In this document: positions 1 through 8,784 of the stretch, in pieces | Layout: every line of letters starts with the position of its first letter | Numbering within the stretch: position 1 is the first letter of the stretch | From: DASXTC01 sp036505635 | Lineage (GTDB): Bacteria > Acidobacteriota > Polarisedimenticolia > JACPZX01 > DASXTC01 | Direction of reading: 5' to 3' | NCBI GenBank assembly: GCA_036505635.1 | Contig: DASXTC010000035.1 | Span: forward strand, 1 to 58,865 | DNA: 58,865 nucleotides | Notes under the pieces: model-generated | What the model was told of the DNA's origin: nothing | Seen by the model: the letters and a program-made list of their open reading frames with translations, nothing else | Database searches by the model: none | Program-made: the position numbers and the translations under genes

Positions 1-759
<759 letters not shown>

Positions 760-833
760 CACCGACTCCCGCTGCGGCCGATACGCGCCTGCCGGCCGGA
801 TTGTTCAGATGGTGTCGCCGCGCGTCGAAACCG

Positions 834-908
834 TGGAGCCCACGACCGGGATTGAACCGGTGACCCCGTCCTTACCAAGGACGTGCTCTACCACTGAGCC
901 ACGTGGGC
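834..908 (-). tRNA. tRNA-Thr (anticodon GGT)
   Basis: The minus strand folds as a cloverleaf: acceptor GCCCACG/CGTGGGC, D-stem GCTC/GAGC, anticodon stem CGTCC/GGACG around loop TTGGTAA, T-arm with TTCAATC. Discriminator T is followed by an encoded CCA (834-836). It lies 74 bases upstream of the tuf start, matching thrT of the E. coli thrU-tyrU-glyT-thrT-tufB operon. Confidence 0.97.
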
Positions 909-985
909 TCTTCCCGTCACAACCCTGCGAACCTTCAATCGACCCCGCCCCCCCGAGGGAGCCGCGCCGTCTCCGTCGAACGGAC

Positions 986-1060
986 TGGAGCGGGAAACGG
1001 GATTCGAACCCGCGACCCTCGGCTTGGAAGGCCGATGCTCTACCACTGAGCTACTCCCGC
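986..1060 (-). tRNA. tRNA-Gly (anticodon TCC)
   Basis: The minus strand gives acceptor GCGGGAG/TTCCCGC (one G-T pair), D-stem GCTC/GAGC, anticodon stem TCGGC/GCCGA with loop CTTCCAA, and T-loop TTCGAAT. Discriminator T is followed by encoded CCA. Same position as glyT in the E. coli tufB operon. Confidence 0.97.
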
Positions 1061-1216
1061 CCCAAGCTGGTATTCGGTCGCCGCATCTTCCCGTATGGCC
1101 GCGTCGCTCCACACCAGCCGGGCGCTCATGCGACCTCGGTACTCGACGACATTCTCGACTCACCACAGCAATACCATTCCGCGTTCAACATCGTGCGCCC
1201 GCCCCGACCTGATGCG

Positions 1217-1302
1217 TGGTGGGGAGAGGAGGATTCGAACCTCCGAAGGCGTGCGCCGGCAGATTTACAGTCTGCTCCCTTTGACCGCTCGGGAATCTCC
1301 CC
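1217..1302 (-). tRNA. tRNA-Tyr (anticodon GTA)
   Basis: Class II tRNA with a long variable arm. Acceptor GGGGAGA/TCTCCCC, anticodon stem GCAGA/TCTGC around CTGTAAA, variable arm of about 14 nt, T-arm GAGG-TTCGAAT-CCTC, discriminator A and encoded CCA. Same position as tyrU in the E. coli tufB operon. Confidence 0.97.
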
Positions 1303-1540
1303 GGCATGACGTCCAGCTGACCCGCGCCGGCCGGCCCCGAAAGCCGCCGCGTGCGCCGCGGAACTCTCCTCCGAGGCGAAGGCCCGGGCCCTCATCGCGA
1401 AGGGCGCGCGCCGCCATAGGGCGGGCATCGCGACACAGATACCCTGACAGTTCACTTCCTCGCTTGGAACTCGATGCCCGGGAAGGATGTACCCGGGATA
1501 CCGCCCTCTGCGGAACTTCAACGTGCCGCTGCCCCGGCCA
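1303..1540 (-). other. 238-base spacer between tRNA-Tyr and tRNA-Thr
   Basis: Unusually long spacer inside the tRNA operon. I see no tRNA cloverleaf and no convincing reading frame in it; open frames here read through the tRNAs and are not real genes. It could hold processing sites or an internal promoter, but nothing clear is visible. Confidence 0.4.
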
Positions 1541-1616
1541 TGGAGCTGGCGAAGGGACTTGAACCCCCGACCGGCTGATTACAAATCAGCTGCTCTGCCA
1601 ACTGAGCTACGCCAGC
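1541..1616 (-). tRNA. tRNA-Thr (anticodon TGT)
   Basis: Minus-strand cloverleaf: acceptor GCTGGCG/CGCCAGC, D-stem GCTC/GAGC, anticodon stem GCTGA/TCAGC with loop TTTGTAA, T-loop TTCAAGT, discriminator T and encoded CCA. First gene of the tRNA-tuf operon, equivalent to thrU. Together with the GGT isoacceptor it covers the four Thr codons by wobble apart from any third isoacceptor elsewhere. Confidence 0.97.
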
Positions 1617-1630
1617 TAGACGAAGCGCCG

Positions 1631-1659
1631 ATGATACAGCGGTGATCTATGGATGTAAA
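1631..1659 (-). promoter_or_regulatory. Sigma-70-type promoter of the tRNA-tuf operon
   Basis: On the minus strand a -35 box TTTACA (1654-1659) and a -10 box TATCAT (1631-1636), each one mismatch from consensus, are separated by exactly 17 bases. The -10 is followed by a GC-rich discriminator (CGGCGC), typical of stringently controlled stable-RNA promoters. The predicted start lies a few bases before the first tRNA. Confidence 0.75.
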
Positions 1660-1680
1660 GGGGTTGAACCACCTTTTTCG

Positions 1681-2460
1681 TCAGGGGGGGGCGATCCCGC
1701 CGCCCCCCCCTTCCTGGCCCCTGCCGGCCACCCGGCTCTGCCGGAAAGCCTCGTACAGGCAGATTCCGGCAGCCACGGAGACATTCAGCGATTCGAGCCC
1801 TCCCATCAAGGGAATATGGACGAGCTGGTCGCAGGTCTCCCTCACGAGGCGCCGGAGCCCCTGACCTTCGCCCCCCACCACAAGGGCCCAGCGGGATGGG
1901 TATTCGAAGCGATCCCAGGGGAGGGCGCCCGAGGCCTCCAGGCCGACCGTCCAGAAGCCCCTCTCCTTCAGGAGCTTCAGGAAGGCGGTCACGTTGCCAA
2001 GCCGGCCGACCGGGATCAGCTCGGCGGCCCCCGCCGCAGCCCGTGCGGCCGTGGCCGAAAGCCCCGCGCTGTGGCGCTCCGGTATGAAGACCGCGCTGAC
2101 CCCCACCGCGGCGGCAGTCCGCAGGAGCGCACCGAAGTTGCGCGGATCCTCCACACCATCCAGCACCATCAGGACCGCCTCGGGGCCGCAGGCATCGAGC
2201 AGGTCCTCGGGATCCGCGTAGGGCAGGGCGGCCGCCGAGGCGACCACCCCCTGGTGGGCCGATCGGGGCTGGCCCCCCGTCAGCCTCTCGATGCGGACGC
2301 GGTCCACCTCCTCGACCGGGACGCCGTGGCTGCGCGCCGTCGCCTTGAGCTGGACCACCCTGCCGCGGTCATGCCCCTTCTCGATCCAGACGCGCTCGAC
2401 CGTGCGTCGCCCGGATTTGAGCGCAGCCTCGACCGCGTTGAACCCGAGCAGAAGATCCAT
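1681..2460 (-). CDS. rlmB: 23S rRNA 2'-O-ribose methyltransferase RlmB (TrmH/SpoU family)
   Basis: SPOUT-class SAM-dependent methyltransferase that modifies a guanosine in the 23S rRNA peptidyl-transferase region. All three SpoU motifs are visible: DPRNFGALLRTA near residues 105-116, GGEGQG at 196-201, and IPLMGGLESLNVSVA at 216-230. An N-terminal substrate-binding domain covers about residues 1-75. The ATG at 2460 overlaps the gltX stop (TGATG), so I prefer it over an upstream in-frame ATG inside gltX. The product is 259 residues, normal for the family. The C-terminus is a glycine run encoded by a G/C homopolymer just before the stop. YsgA/TrmH paralogues are the main alternative. Confidence 0.9.
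   Translation of the reverse strand: MDLLLGFNAVEAALKSGRRTVERVWIEKGHDRGRVVQLKATARSHGVPVEEVDRVRIERLTGGQPRSAHQGVVASAAALPYADPEDLLDACGPEAVLMVLDGVEDPRNFGALLRTAAAVGVSAVFIPERHSAGLSATAARAAAGAAELIPVGRLGNVTAFLKLLKERGFWTVGLEASGALPWDRFEYPSRWALVVGGEGQGLRRLVRETCDQLVHIPLMGGLESLNVSVAAGICLYEAFRQSRVAGRGQEGGGGGIAPP
1684..1710. repeat. 10-bp GC hairpin at the 3' end of rlmB
   Basis: Eight G, C, G at 1684-1693 pair perfectly with the complement at 1701-1710 around a 7-base loop. The hairpin sits inside the last codons of rlmB and ends at the stop codon. There is no U-tract, so it is not a standard terminator. The long homopolymers make the C-terminal sequence error-prone. Confidence 0.6.
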
Positions 2461-3986
2461 CAGGCTGCTCCATCGGATAGACGCGCCTCGACGAGTCGCG
2501 CCCTTCCGGCGCACGACAGGATCGGCGAGGGGAGGATATGGAGCGAGCCCTCGTCAATGAGGGGGATGAGCCGGTCCAGCTCCGGCCCTTTCTCGGCCGC
2601 CGTCATGGCCACGCGGATCGGATGGAAGAGGGCGCGACCCTTCACGCCCAGAGCCCGGCCCACGGTCTGCGCCGCCTCGCGGAAAGCCTCACGGCCGTCC
2701 AGCAGGGGCGGGCGCCTCGCCTCCACCGTCCGCGCAAACTCGCCGACCACTCGAACCGCCGCGGGCTCCGACGCGAGGCCCGCGAGCGCCTCCTGAGCTC
2801 CCGGGTCCTTCCCGAGGTGCTCCTCGAACCGGAGAAGACCACGCAGAGCGCCCGGAGCGTCGATGAGCGTCTCCATCTGACCGGCAAAGACGTGGAGCGC
2901 CCGCGCGATCCAGTCTTCCGTCGCCGGGTCGGCCGGCCCCTCCGGCACGAGGCCGGCCGCCGCGAGGCCGGCCCGGCAGAGCCGGGCGAGCTCGTGGGGT
3001 TGGGCGTTGCGGATGTAGTGGGCATTGAGCCATGTGAGCTTCCCCACGTCGAACATCGAGGCCGCGTGCCCGACGCGATCGAGGCTGAACGCGCCGACGA
3101 TCTCCGGCACCTGCAGGATCTCCTTTGCGTCCGGGTGAGCCCACCCCAGGAGGACCAGGTAGTTGACCATCGCCTGCGGAAGGAATCCGCGATCCCGGAA
3201 ATCGGCCACCGAGGCGGCCCCGTGACGCTTCGACAGGGGAGAGCCGTCCGGTCCCAGCACCAGCGAGACGTGCGCGAAGGCTGGAGGGGGCTCGCCCAGG
3301 GCGCGATAGATGAGGATCTGCCTCGGGGTGTTGGAGAGGTGATCTTCGCCGCGGATGACGTGGGTGATCCGCATCGCGGCGTCGTCCACGACGACGGCGA
3401 AGTTGTAGGTCGGCGAGCCGTCGGCCCTGACGATGACGGGGTCGCCTATCTGCGCCGAGGGGAACTCGACCCTCCCCCGGATCAGATCGTCGAAGAGGAC
3501 GTTCTCGCCGGGAACCCGGAACCGGAGCGCGCAGGGTTCGCTCGAGGCGCGGTGCCGCGACTGGTCGGCGGTCATCTCGCGGCATCGGCCGGAGTAGCGC
3601 GGCGCGAGGCCCGCCTGGCGCTGAGCGTCGCGCTCCGCCTCGAGCTGCTCGGGGCCGCAGAAGCACCGGTAGGCCCTATCGCCATCGAGCAGTCTGCGCG
3701 CCGCGTCATCATATAAGGACCTGCGCTCCGACTGCCGGTACGGGCCGTGGGGGCCCCCCCTTCCCGGCCCTTCGTCCCAGTCGATGCCGAGCCAGCTCAG
3801 GTCCTCGTAGATCGCGTCCTCCGACCTGCCCGTGGATCTCTCCATGTCGGTGTCCTCGATCCTCAGGACGAAGATGCCGCCGCGCGCGCGCGCGTAGAGC
3901 CAGTTGAACAGGGCGGTACGGGCGTTGCCCACGTGGAGATGGCCGGTGGGCGATGGGGCGAAGCGCACCCTGACGGCGGGCGGCAT
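2460..3986 (-). CDS. gltX: Glutamyl-tRNA synthetase
   Basis: Class I aminoacyl-tRNA synthetase that charges tRNA-Glu. The HIGH-equivalent motif is PSPTGHLHVG at residues 11-20 and the KMSKS-equivalent is LSKRH at 251-255. The C-terminal anticodon-binding domain follows and the total is 508 residues, as expected. The frame is open far upstream, but the ATG at 3986 lies 2 bases after the ispF stop and begins directly with the family sequence VRVRFAPSPTG. Whether it also misacylates tRNA-Gln (with GatCAB) cannot be judged here. Part of the ispD-ispF-gltX-rlmB run. Confidence 0.95.
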   Translation of the reverse strand: MPPAVRVRFAPSPTGHLHVGNARTALFNWLYARARGGIFVLRIEDTDMERSTGRSEDAIYEDLSWLGIDWDEGPGRGGPHGPYRQSERRSLYDDAARRLLDGDRAYRCFCGPEQLEAERDAQRQAGLAPRYSGRCREMTADQSRHRASSEPCALRFRVPGENVLFDDLIRGRVEFPSAQIGDPVIVRADGSPTYNFAVVVDDAAMRITHVIRGEDHLSNTPRQILIYRALGEPPPAFAHVSLVLGPDGSPLSKRHGAASVADFRDRGFLPQAMVNYLVLLGWAHPDAKEILQVPEIVGAFSLDRVGHAASMFDVGKLTWLNAHYIRNAQPHELARLCRAGLAAAGLVPEGPADPATEDWIARALHVFAGQMETLIDAPGALRGLLRFEEHLGKDPGAQEALAGLASEPAAVRVVGEFARTVEARRPPLLDGREAFREAAQTVGRALGVKGRALFHPIRVAMTAAEKGPELDRLIPLIDEGSLHILPSPILSCAGRARLVEARLSDGAA

Positions 3987-3988
3987 CG

Positions 3989-4474
3989 TCAGATGTTTCC
4001 GATCAGGGCGATCGTCTCGGCCGCGATCCCTTCCTTCCGGCCCAAGGAGCCGAGCCCCTCCGGTGACGTCCCCTTGATGTTCACCTCGGACTCCGTGGCG
4101 GCGAGGGCCGCGGCGATCTTCCGCTTCATGGCCACCGAGTGCGGGGCGATCTTCGGGCTTTCGGCGATCACGACGGCGTCGAGATTGATGAGCCGGTACC
4201 CTCTCTCCTGCATGAGGATCGTCACCTTTTCGAGCAGGTGAAGGCTCGAGACCCCCTTCCACCTGGGGTCGCTGTCCGGAAAGTGCCTCCCGAGGTCCCC
4301 CAGGCCCAGCGCTCCGAGCACCGCGTCGCAGACCGAGTGAGTCAGGACATCCGCGTCCGAATGGCCGGCGAGACCGGGCTCCCCCGGGATCTCGACGCCG
4401 CCCAGCACGAGTGGCCGGCTCGAGCCGGCCGGCGCGAAGGCGTGAACATCGTGGCCCAGCCCCACCCGAAACAC
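3989..4474 (-). CDS. ispF: 2-C-methyl-D-erythritol 2,4-cyclodiphosphate synthase
   Basis: Catalyses the fifth step of the MEP isoprenoid pathway, cyclising CDP-methylerythritol 2-phosphate. The metal ligands are visible in GLGHDVHAF (Asp9, His11) and in the GHSDADVLTHS block, and the late block NIKGTSPEGLGSLGRKEGI is typical. The length, 161 residues, is normal for this trimeric enzyme. It starts 2 bases after the ispD stop, so the two act as a transcriptional pair, as in many genomes where they are fused or adjacent. Confidence 0.96.
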   Translation of the reverse strand: MFRVGLGHDVHAFAPAGSSRPLVLGGVEIPGEPGLAGHSDADVLTHSVCDAVLGALGLGDLGRHFPDSDPRWKGVSSLHLLEKVTILMQERGYRLINLDAVVIAESPKIAPHSVAMKRKIAAALAATESEVNIKGTSPEGLGSLGRKEGIAAETIALIGNI

Positions 4475-4476
4475 AG

Positions 4477-5190
4477 CTAGTCTCCCTCTGGCCGCGCCAG
4501 AAGGGCCGCGGCAATCTCGAGATCGTGGATGGTGGTGATCTTCAGGTTGCGCGGGGAGCCGGCCACCACCTCGACGGCGCCTCCCATCATCTCGATGAGC
4601 GCGGCGTCGTCGGTCACATCGATCTGGCCGGCTCGCGCGTACGCGTCACGCAGGAGGGCCAGGCCAAACCCCTGCGGCGTCTGCACCAGGACGAGCCGGT
4701 GACGGTCCAGCGTGCCGGCTGCCATCGTCCGCCCCATGGGATCCGCCATCTCCTCGACGTGCCTGACGGTGTCGGCCGGCGCGACGCCGGGGACTGCCGC
4801 CCCGGTCCGGGCCGCGGCGTCCAGGACGCGCGAGATCACCGTAGGGTCCACAAGCGGCCGGGCGGCATCGTGCACGAGCACCAGGTCGCCGGCTACGGCC
4901 GCGCCGCGGCCTGGAATGTGCTCGAGCCCCATCCTGACGGTGTCCTGGCGCCGCTCACCGCCCGCCGCCACGACGTCGACCTTCGGATACCGGCGCGCGA
5001 TCCGGGAGGCATCGGACAACTCCGACCCGGGCGCCATCAGGACGATCGCGTCCACGCGCGGGTGGTCCTGGAAGACGACGAGGCTGTGTTCCACGAGGGG
5101 CAGGCCCGCGAGGTCGGCGAAGGCCTTGGGTCGCCCCAGCCCCATCCTGACGCCCGCCCCCGCGGCGACGATGAGCGCGGTCGTCTTCAT
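4477..5190 (-). CDS. ispD: 2-C-methyl-D-erythritol 4-phosphate cytidylyltransferase
   Basis: Transfers CMP to methylerythritol phosphate, the third MEP-pathway step. The N-terminal nucleotide-binding signature AAGAGVRMGLGRPKAF lies at about residues 9-24, and VLVHDAARPLV is the second conserved block. The frame is open upstream, but the ATG at 5190 places the signature at the usual distance from the N-terminus and yields 237 residues, the usual size. Located between frr and ispF. Confidence 0.95.
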   Translation of the reverse strand: MKTTALIVAAGAGVRMGLGRPKAFADLAGLPLVEHSLVVFQDHPRVDAIVLMAPGSELSDASRIARRYPKVDVVAAGGERRQDTVRMGLEHIPGRGAAVAGDLVLVHDAARPLVDPTVISRVLDAAARTGAAVPGVAPADTVRHVEEMADPMGRTMAAGTLDRHRLVLVQTPQGFGLALLRDAYARAGQIDVTDDAALIEMMGGAVEVVAGSPRNLKITTIHDLEIAAALLARPEGD

Positions 5191-5215
5191 GCCCCTCTGC
5201 GCCGGAGAAGGCCGA

Positions 5216-5773
5216 TCAGATCTCGAGGATTTCCTTCTCTTTCTTCCTGGCGAGATCGTCAATCAGCTTGGTGTGCTGGTCGGTCATCTTCTGGATGTGG
5301 TCGAGGGAGCGCTTCTCGTCGTCCTGGGAGATCTTCTTGTCCTTCTCGAGCTTCTTGGCCTGCTCGTTGGCGTCCCGCCGCACCAGCCTGATGTGCGTGC
5401 GGGCCTCCTCGGCCGTCTGGTGGACCTTCTTGGCCAGATCCTTGCGCCGCTCCTCGGTGAGCGCGGGGATCGGTATACGCACCACCTTGCCGTCGTTGGA
5501 GGGGTTCAGCCCGAGGTCGGACTTGAGGATCGCCTTCTCGATGGCGCCCAGGGCCGTGGGGTCCCACGGTTGGGCCACGATCAGGGTCGGGTCGGGGATG
5601 CTGAGCGTGGCCACCTGGTTGATCGGCGTCGGCTGGCCGTAGTAATCGACCTGGACGTTGTCGAGGATCGAGAGCGACGCGCGGCCCGTCCGGATGGTGG
5701 CCAGCGAGTGACGCAGGTGCTCGATGTGGTCCTTCATCCGCTTTTCGGCTTGAGCGTACAGATCGTTCAGCAT
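5216..5773 (-). CDS. frr: Ribosome recycling factor
   Basis: Splits post-termination ribosomes together with EF-G. Exactly 185 residues, the standard length, with the family blocks LATIRTGRASLSILD (N-terminal helix) and PIPALTEERRKDLAKKV, followed by the long charged C-terminal helix. It follows pyrH in the conserved rpsB-tsf-pyrH-frr order. Confidence 0.97.
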   Translation of the reverse strand: MLNDLYAQAEKRMKDHIEHLRHSLATIRTGRASLSILDNVQVDYYGQPTPINQVATLSIPDPTLIVAQPWDPTALGAIEKAILKSDLGLNPSNDGKVVRIPIPALTEERRKDLAKKVHQTAEEARTHIRLVRRDANEQAKKLEKDKKISQDDEKRSLDHIQKMTDQHTKLIDDLARKKEKEILEI

Positions 5774-5803
5774 CGCTCCTCCCGCGGCGCGGCCGTCTCC
5801 CCC

Positions 5804-6544
5804 TCAAGCTCTGACTATCGATCCGATCTTCTCGCCAAGCACGACGCGTTTGATATTACCACGTTCGGTCAGATTGAAGACGATGATGGGGAGGCTGTTG
5901 TCCATGCACAACGAGATCGCCGTGGTGTCCATCACCTTGAGGCCTTTCTCGAGGACCTCGATATACTTGATGGAGTCGATCTTGGTGGCGCGGGGATCCT
6001 TGTGAGGGTCGGCGGTGAAGACCCCGTCCACACGGGTCGCTTTCAGGAGGACCTCCGCCTTGACCTCCATCGCGCGCAGCGCGGCGGCCGAGTCGGTCGT
6101 GAAGTACGGGTTGCCGGTGCCGGCGGCCAGGAGGATCACCCGTCCCTTCTCGAGGTGCCGGATCGCGCGCCGCCGGATGTATGGCTCGGACACGGAGCGC
6201 ATCTCGATGGCCGAGAGCACCCGAGTGACCACGCCCACCTGCTCCAGGGCGTCCTGAATCGCGAGGCTGTTGATGACGGTGGCCAGCATCCCCATGTGGT
6301 CCGCAGCGACACGGTCCATTCGCTGGGCACGGGCCGACAGACCGCGGAAGATGTTGCCTCCCCCGAGGACCATCGCCACCTCCACGCCGAGGGCGTGGAC
6401 CTCCTTGACCTCCTCCGCGATGCGCTCGACCACGGCCGCGTCGATGCCGAACTCGGACTCCCCCATCAGCGCCTCCCCGCTGAGCTTCAGCAGGATCCGC
6501 TTGAAGACGGGTTCCGGCGAACGGGATGTGGATCCTCGAGTCAC
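5804..6544 (-). CDS. pyrH: UMP kinase
   Basis: Phosphorylates UMP to UDP; hexameric amino-acid-kinase-fold enzyme. Family blocks: RILLKLSGEAL near the N-terminus, GGGNIFRG, DHMGMLATVINSLA, GTGNPYFTTDSAAALRA, and DNSLPIIVFNL near the C-terminus. I choose the GTG at 6544: it lies 13 bases after the tsf stop and has a GAGAGGGG ribosome-binding site. An ATG at 6580 would lie inside tsf. The product is 246 residues. Confidence 0.93.
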   Translation of the reverse strand: MTRGSTSRSPEPVFKRILLKLSGEALMGESEFGIDAAVVERIAEEVKEVHALGVEVAMVLGGGNIFRGLSARAQRMDRVAADHMGMLATVINSLAIQDALEQVGVVTRVLSAIEMRSVSEPYIRRRAIRHLEKGRVILLAAGTGNPYFTTDSAAALRAMEVKAEVLLKATRVDGVFTADPHKDPRATKIDSIKYIEVLEKGLKVMDTTAISLCMDNSLPIIVFNLTERGNIKRVVLGEKIGSIVRA

Positions 6545-6557
6545 GTCGAGCCCCTCT

Positions 6558-7172
6558 CTATTCCTTGCCGCCGTCCCCACCCTCGCCCAGGACGAAACGC
6601 GCGAATCGGCGGATGCGGATGTTCTCGCCGACCTTTGCGATCATGCCGGAGACGAGATCCCTGACGGAGACGCTGGGGTCCTTGACGAAAGGCTGCTCGA
6701 GCAGGCACGCCTCGGAATAGAACTTCTCCATCTTGCCTTCCACGATCTTCTCGACAACCTGCGGCGGCTTGCCGGTCAGGGCGGCCTGAGCCCGATAGAT
6801 CTCGCGCTCGGCCTCGAGCACGCCGGCGGTGACCTCCTCCCGCTGAATGAACCGCGGGGAGGACGCGGCGACGTGCATGCTGATGTCCTTTACGAGCTGC
6901 TTGAACTGGTCGGTACGGGCGACGAAGTCGGTCTCGCAGTTCACCTCGACCATCACCCCGATCTTGCCGCCCGGGTGGATGTATGCGCCGACCACTCCCT
7001 CGGTGGTTTCCCGGTGGGCCTTCTTCGCCACCGCCGAGAGCCCCTTCTTGCGGAGGATCGCGATGGCCGCGTCCAGGTCGCCGCCGGCCTCAACCAGCGC
7101 GGTCTTGCACTCCATCATGCCCGTCCCGGTCCGCTCGCGCAGCTCTTTGACCAGGGACGCCGTGATTTCCAT
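6558..7172 (-). CDS. tsf: Elongation factor Ts (short form)
   Basis: Guanine-nucleotide exchange factor for EF-Tu. The UBA-like N-terminus reads LVKELRERTGTGMMECKTAL, followed by the exchange-motif region NCETDFVAR near residues 78-86. At 204 residues it is the shorter form with one core subdomain, as in Thermus and cyanobacteria, rather than the ~280-residue E. coli type. A strong GGAGG site precedes the ATG. Its partner tuf is encoded 6 kb downstream. Confidence 0.96.
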   Translation of the reverse strand: MEITASLVKELRERTGTGMMECKTALVEAGGDLDAAIAILRKKGLSAVAKKAHRETTEGVVGAYIHPGGKIGVMVEVNCETDFVARTDQFKQLVKDISMHVAASSPRFIQREEVTAGVLEAEREIYRAQAALTGKPPQVVEKIVEGKMEKFYSEACLLEQPFVKDPSVSVRDLVSGMIAKVGENIRIRRFARFVLGEGGDGGKE

Positions 7173-7314
7173 GAGTTGCCTCCGTTGTGGGGACCTCGAA
7201 CCGGGGTCCCGGGGCCCGCGACGCGCGTGTCGCCACTGTTCGCGGCCCCGGCGCGGCGTTCGGCCTGACGCAGATAATCAGATGCTGTCTCGCCGTGGTG
7301 AGACGAAAGGAGGG

Positions 7315-8247
7315 TCAGCCGATCTCGGCCGGCACCTTTCCTTTCGGCGCCGGGGCTTCCCCGAGCTCTACGGCGCTGGCCGGCTCGGCCGGTTCCGGCC
7401 CCGCGGATCGGGGCCGGGCGCGGCCCTTCGCTCTTGCCGCAGCCCTTGTCCCCGCCGGATCCGTGGTGCTTCTCTCCTCGCCGCCCGACTCGGCGGACCC
7501 GGCGGCAGCGCCGTCCCTGGCGGTCTGCTCTGTTTCCGCGGCCTCGCTGGCCTGCCGCTGGTGGAAGTTCTGGCCCTCCGTCGCCGCGTCGGCGACGCGC
7601 GAGACAAAAAGACGGATCGCCCTGATGGCGTCGTCATTGCCGGGGATGATGTAGTCGATGAGGTCGGGATCGCAGTTGGTGTCGACAACGGCGATGACGG
7701 GGATCTTGAGCTTGCGCGCCTCGGTGACGGCGATGTACTCCTTCTTGGGGTCTATGACGAAGATCGCCTCCGGGAGCTTCGACATCGTCTTGATGCCCGA
7801 CAGGACCTTGTCGAGCTTGACCCGCTCCTTCTCGAGCTTGCCGAGCTCCTTCTTGGTGAGCATCTCGCGCCGGTGCGCGTCGGTCTCGAGCGACTCGAGG
7901 TACCGGAGGCGCTCGATTCGCTTCTTGATGGTCGTGAAATTCGTGAGGGTCCCGCCGAGCCAGCGGACGTTGACGAACGGCATCGCGCAGCGGAGCGCCT
8001 CTTCCTGGATCGTCTCCTGCGCCTGGCGCTTCGTGCCCACGAGGAGCACCGACCCGCCCTTGCCCACGACCTGCACCACGAATTCCATCGCCTTGCGGGC
8101 CCGATGAACCGTCTGCTGGAGATCGATGATGTAGATGCCGTTGCGCGTCCCGAAGATGAACGGCTTCATCTTGGGGTTCCAGCGCTTGGTCTGGTGGCCG
8201 AAATGCACTCCAGCTTCGAGCAGTTCCTTCATCGAGACCGATGTCAA
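7315..8247 (-). CDS. rpsB: Ribosomal protein S2 with C-terminal extension, TTG start
   Basis: Small-subunit protein. The core (MKELLEAGVHFGHQTKRWNP onward) spans about residues 6-235. A low-complexity Ala/Gly/Glu/Pro-rich tail of about 70 residues follows, absent from the E. coli protein. I place the start at a TTG at 8247: it is preceded at good spacing by AGGAGGG and gives LTSVSMKELL, which lines up with ATVSMRDML of E. coli S2. The first ATG (8232) would drop the four residues before the core. The open frame extends upstream to 8307, but without a better start. Confidence 0.93.
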   Translation of the reverse strand: MTSVSMKELLEAGVHFGHQTKRWNPKMKPFIFGTRNGIYIIDLQQTVHRARKAMEFVVQVVGKGGSVLLVGTKRQAQETIQEEALRCAMPFVNVRWLGGTLTNFTTIKKRIERLRYLESLETDAHRREMLTKKELGKLEKERVKLDKVLSGIKTMSKLPEAIFVIDPKKEYIAVTEARKLKIPVIAVVDTNCDPDLIDYIIPGNDDAIRAIRLFVSRVADAATEGQNFHQRQASEAAETEQTARDGAAAGSAESGGEERSTTDPAGTRAAARAKGRARPRSAGPEPAEPASAVELGEAPAPKGKVPAEIG

Positions 8248-8355
8248 GCGTTCCCTCCTGCCTGTGGCATGACGTGTACGGCGCCAGTGTGGGTCAGGGC
8301 CGCGCATCCCGGCGCGCGACCGCCAGCGTTCCGAGCTCTCCCGAGCGCGTGGGTG

Positions 8356-8751
8356 CTACCTCTTGGAGAACTGGAAGCGCTTTCGGGCCCCTTTCTGCCC
8401 GTACTTCTTGCGTTCCTTGATCCTGGAGTCCCTCGTGAGGAACCCCGCCTCTTTCAGCTTTCCCCTCAGCTCCGAATTGTACTCGAGCAGGGCGCGAGAG
8501 ATGCCGTGCCGGACCGCTCCGGCCTGGCCGGCAGAGCCGCCGCCCTCGACGTTGATCCTGATGTTGAATTTTTCCGCCGTCTCCGTGATGGCCAATGGAG
8601 CGCGGGCCATCATTCGGAGCGTCGCGCTGGTGAAGTAGGTGTCGATGAGGCGATCGTTTATCTTGATCTCACCCTGGCCCGGTCTCAGGAGGACCCTGGC
8701 CACCGCGTTCTTGCGTTTCCCCGTGCCGTAGTATTCGATGGTGGCACCCAA
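8356..8751 (-). CDS. rpsI: Ribosomal protein S9
   Basis: Small-subunit protein whose C-terminal tail reaches the P-site tRNA. Family features: GTGKRKNAVARV at the N-terminus, GGGSAGQAGAVRHGISRAL in the middle, and the basic tail ending in KRFQFSKR. The length of 131 residues is normal. It follows rplM by 33 bases in the universal rplM-rpsI pair. Confidence 0.97.
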   Translation of the reverse strand: MGATIEYYGTGKRKNAVARVLLRPGQGEIKINDRLIDTYFTSATLRMMARAPLAITETAEKFNIRINVEGGGSAGQAGAVRHGISRALLEYNSELRGKLKEAGFLTRDSRIKERKKYGQKGARKRFQFSKR

Positions 8752-8784
8752 GCCGGCCTACCTCCTTCTTCTCTGTCGAGAACC

